Assembly (NCBI GenBank): GCA_012519365.1
Contig: JAAYQH010000389.1
Span: forward strand, 1 to 7,316
Origin: Planctomycetota bacterium
GTDB taxonomy: Bacteria; Planctomycetota; Phycisphaerae; Sedimentisphaerales; Anaerohalosphaeraceae
DNA length: 7,316 nucleotides
Direction of reading: 5' to 3'
The first letter of the stretch is position 1. Every line of letters starts with the position of its first letter. Of this stretch, positions 5,733 to 7,316 are shown piece by piece. Position numbers and translations under genes: made by a program. The notes beneath the pieces were generated by a model, which saw only the letters and a list, made by a program, of their open reading frames with translations, did not search any database and was not told the origin of the DNA.

Positions 5733-5784
5733 GGAATGGTATTTATTATACAAGTGAGTTGACTAAAAAAGTCTGGAAAAACTT

Positions 5785-6999
5785 ATGAAGATTGTAGCGG
5801 ATCAGAATATCCCGTTTGTGGAGGCGTGTTTTTCGTCGCTGGGACAGGTTGAGGTGTATCCGGGGCGGGCGTTGACTGCTTCGCAGGTGGCCGATGCGGA
5901 CGTGCTGCTGGTTCGCAGCGTCACGAAGGTGGACCGGTCGCTACTGGCCGGCAGTCGCGTCAAGTTTGTCGCCACCGCAACCATCGGCGTTGAGCATGTC
6001 GATACGGACTGGCTGGCCTCTGAGGGCATTGGCTTTGCCTCGGCTCCCGGTTCGAATGCCAACAGCGTGGCCGAGTATGTGGTGGCGGCCTTGCTGGCGC
6101 TCGGCAAAAAAAACAAGTTCAACCTGGCCGGCAAATCCATCGGCGTGGTCGGTGTAGGCAATGTCGGCTCTCGGGTTGCTCGCAAATGTGCCGCATTGGG
6201 GATGATGGTCAAACTCAATGACCCGCCGCTGGCTCGTCAGACGGGGGATCCGAAGTATCGCCCCTTGGATGAATTGTTCGACTGCGATTTTGTCACGCTG
6301 CACACACCGCTGACCAAAGAAGGGCAGGACAAAACCTTCCACTTGGCGGATGCGTCCTTTTTTGCTGCGTTGAAGCGGGGGGTGTTTTTCCTGAATACCT
6401 CACGCGGCAGCGTTCACGACACGGCCGCGCTGAAAGCGGCTTTAGGCGGGGGCAAGCTCAGCGGAGTAGTGCTGGATGTCTGGGAAAACGAACCCCATAT
6501 CGATTTGGAATTGCTCCGAAAGGCCGATATTACGACGCCGCATATCGCGGGCTATTCCTTTGATGGCAAGGTGGCCGGGTTGCTGATGATTTACCGCGCT
6601 GCCTGCGAATACTTCGGCCTGACGCCGGCGTATACCGAGGCGGATTTTCTGCCGCCCCCGGACGTGCCTGAAATTGTCCTGACGCCCGACCAACTGGATG
6701 AGCCGATCGAACGGCTTGTTCACGATACTGTCCAGCAGGTTTACGCCATCAACCGCGACGATTTTAATATGCGGGAGATTTTGCTGGTGCCGCCGGATCA
6801 GCGTGGGGCGTTTTTCGATCGGCTGCGAAAGGAATATCCCCGCCGACGGGAATTTCAGAATACGACGGTGGCGGTGCCGAACGTTTTGCAATCAGAGGCG
6901 GCCTCTATTGAGTCTTCTGAAGGCAGGCTGGAAGATTCCGCCCGGCGTTTGGCCGAGATTCTGTCCGGCATCGGCTTTCAGGTGCGGAGATTTCAATGA
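5785..6999 (+). CDS. pdxB: 4-phosphoerythronate dehydrogenase, pyridoxal phosphate synthesis
   Basis: PdxB oxidises 4-phospho-D-erythronate to 2-oxo-3-hydroxy-4-phosphobutanoate, the second step of the DXP-dependent pyridoxal 5'-phosphate pathway, in the cytoplasm. The 404-aa protein opens with the PdxB-type MKIVADQNIPF and LLVRSVTKV (41-49), the substrate-phosphate region. The D-2-hydroxyacid dehydrogenase NAD loop GVGNVG is at 123-128, followed by DPP (146-148). The catalytic triad is Arg207 in NTSRGS, Glu236 in WENEP and His253 in TPHIAGYS. The C-terminal part (about 300-404) corresponds to the PdxB dimerisation domain. It is somewhat longer than the E. coli protein (378 aa). The start at 5785 is preceded only by a weak GGA 7 nt away. 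Its stop overlaps the folP start in ATGA, so the two are translationally coupled. Assignment as PdxB rather than a generic phosphoglycerate dehydrogenase rests on similarity to PdxB across its whole length. Confidence 0.88.
   Translation: MKIVADQNIPFVEACFSSLGQVEVYPGRALTASQVADADVLLVRSVTKVDRSLLAGSRVKFVATATIGVEHVDTDWLASEGIGFASAPGSNANSVAEYVVAALLALGKKNKFNLAGKSIGVVGVGNVGSRVARKCAALGMMVKLNDPPLARQTGDPKYRPLDELFDCDFVTLHTPLTKEGQDKTFHLADASFFAALKRGVFFLNTSRGSVHDTAALKAALGGGKLSGVVLDVWENEPHIDLELLRKADITTPHIAGYSFDGKVAGLLMIYRAACEYFGLTPAYTEADFLPPPDVPEIVLTPDQLDEPIERLVHDTVQQVYAINRDDFNMREILLVPPDQRGAFFDRLRKEYPRRREFQNTTVAVPNVLQSEAASIESSEGRLEDSARRLAEILSGIGFQVRRFQ
6986..6990 (+). promoter_or_regulatory. Shine-Dalgarno GGAGA of folP inside the end of pdxB
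   Basis: GGAGA ends 5 nt before the folP ATG at 6996-6998 and lies in the last codons of pdxB. This supports reinitiation or coupled translation through the ATGA overlap. Confidence 0.55.
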
Positions 7000-7316
7000 A
7001 CATCTCGCCCAAAACCCTTGAATGGCCCGCTGGTCGGCTGGATTTTTCCGGAGGGGCACTGGTCATGGGGATCGTCAATGTGACCCCCGATTCCTTCAGC
7101 GATGGCGGGCGATTTTTTGACGTGGACGCGGCCGCAGCCGGCGGCGTGCAAATGGTTCAACAGGGTGCGGCCATTCTTGACATTGGCCCTGAATCCACGC
7201 GTCCCGGTGCGGGGCCGGTGGCTGTGGATGAGCAAATCCGCCGTGCCGTGCCCGTGATTGAACGTCTAAGACAACAGACGGATATCCCTATCAGTATCGA
7301 TACCGACAAGCCAGCC
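6996..7316 (+). CDS. folP: Dihydropteroate synthase, N-terminal part (runs off the window)
   Basis: FolP joins 6-hydroxymethyl-7,8-dihydropterin diphosphate with p-aminobenzoate to make 7,8-dihydropteroate in folate synthesis. It is the enzyme blocked by sulfonamides. The first 107 residues are present and the frame is open to the right edge. Signatures are MGIVNVTPDSFSDGG (24-38), the first pterin-binding motif with Asn28 as the expected metal-ligand position; DIGPESTRPGA (62-72), the second motif; and ISIDT (99-103), which contains the conserved pterin-contacting Asp. The second motif reads GP where most family members have GG. A full protein is usually about 270-290 aa, so roughly 60 percent lies outside the window. 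The start ATG overlaps the pdxB stop by 4 bp. Confidence 0.92.
   Translation, partial: MNISPKTLEWPAGRLDFSGGALVMGIVNVTPDSFSDGGRFFDVDAAAAGGVQMVQQGAAILDIGPESTRPGAGPVAVDEQIRRAVPVIERLRQQTDIPISIDTDKPA

Noticed and set aside
5744..5749. TATTAT as a second -10 box close to pdxB
   Set aside because: No acceptable -35 hexamer lies 16-18 nt upstream, and the TTGACG-17-TAATAT promoter at 5601-5629 is better.

Overview
The window looks like a piece of a planctomycete-type (PVC group, possibly Phycisphaerae-like) chromosome. This is an inference. It rests on the moderately high GC, the Tat-tagged Gfo/Idh/MocA oxidoreductase and Tat-tagged xylose-isomerase-like TIM barrels, and a DUF1080 lipoprotein, a combination typical of that group. 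Verrucomicrobiota or Lentisphaerota remain possible.

Left block (1-3537, minus strand): four genes read leftward with gaps of about 43-51 nt, as one probable operon. In transcription order they are a Tat-exported hydroxypyruvate-isomerase-like TIM barrel (3537-2620), a second divergent Tat-exported TIM barrel of the same superfamily (2568-1687), a DUF1080 (3-keto-disaccharide hydrolase family) lipoprotein (1643-996), and a Tat-exported Gfo/Idh/MocA NAD(P)-dependent oxidoreductase (945 leftward). All four carry export signals. Together they suggest sugar oxidation, cleavage of the 3-keto-glycoside and isomerisation outside the cytoplasm. The oxidoreductase frame is interrupted by an in-frame TAA at 46-48, yet family-like sequence continues in the same frame to the window edge.

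Middle (3538-3760): a 223-nt gap with weak terminator hairpins for the upstream gene, two perfect palindromes, and a weak promoter and strong Shine-Dalgarno for the operon. Next is a complete minus-strand gene for an (R)-citramalate synthase/2-isopropylmalate synthase family enzyme (5335-3761), which would feed isoleucine synthesis.

Intergenic 5336-5784 (449 nt): a divergent control region. It holds a good minus-strand promoter for the citramalate synthase gene, a segment with several mutually exclusive or pseudoknotted helices (5446-5537), a good plus-strand promoter (5601-5629), and a short leader ORF with an excellent Shine-Dalgarno and a following small hairpin.

Right block (5785-7316, plus strand): pdxB (4-phosphoerythronate dehydrogenase, pyridoxal phosphate synthesis) overlaps by ATGA with folP (dihydropteroate synthase, folate synthesis), which runs off the window. 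This is a translationally coupled cofactor pair. No RNA genes, CRISPR array or insertion sequence were recognised.
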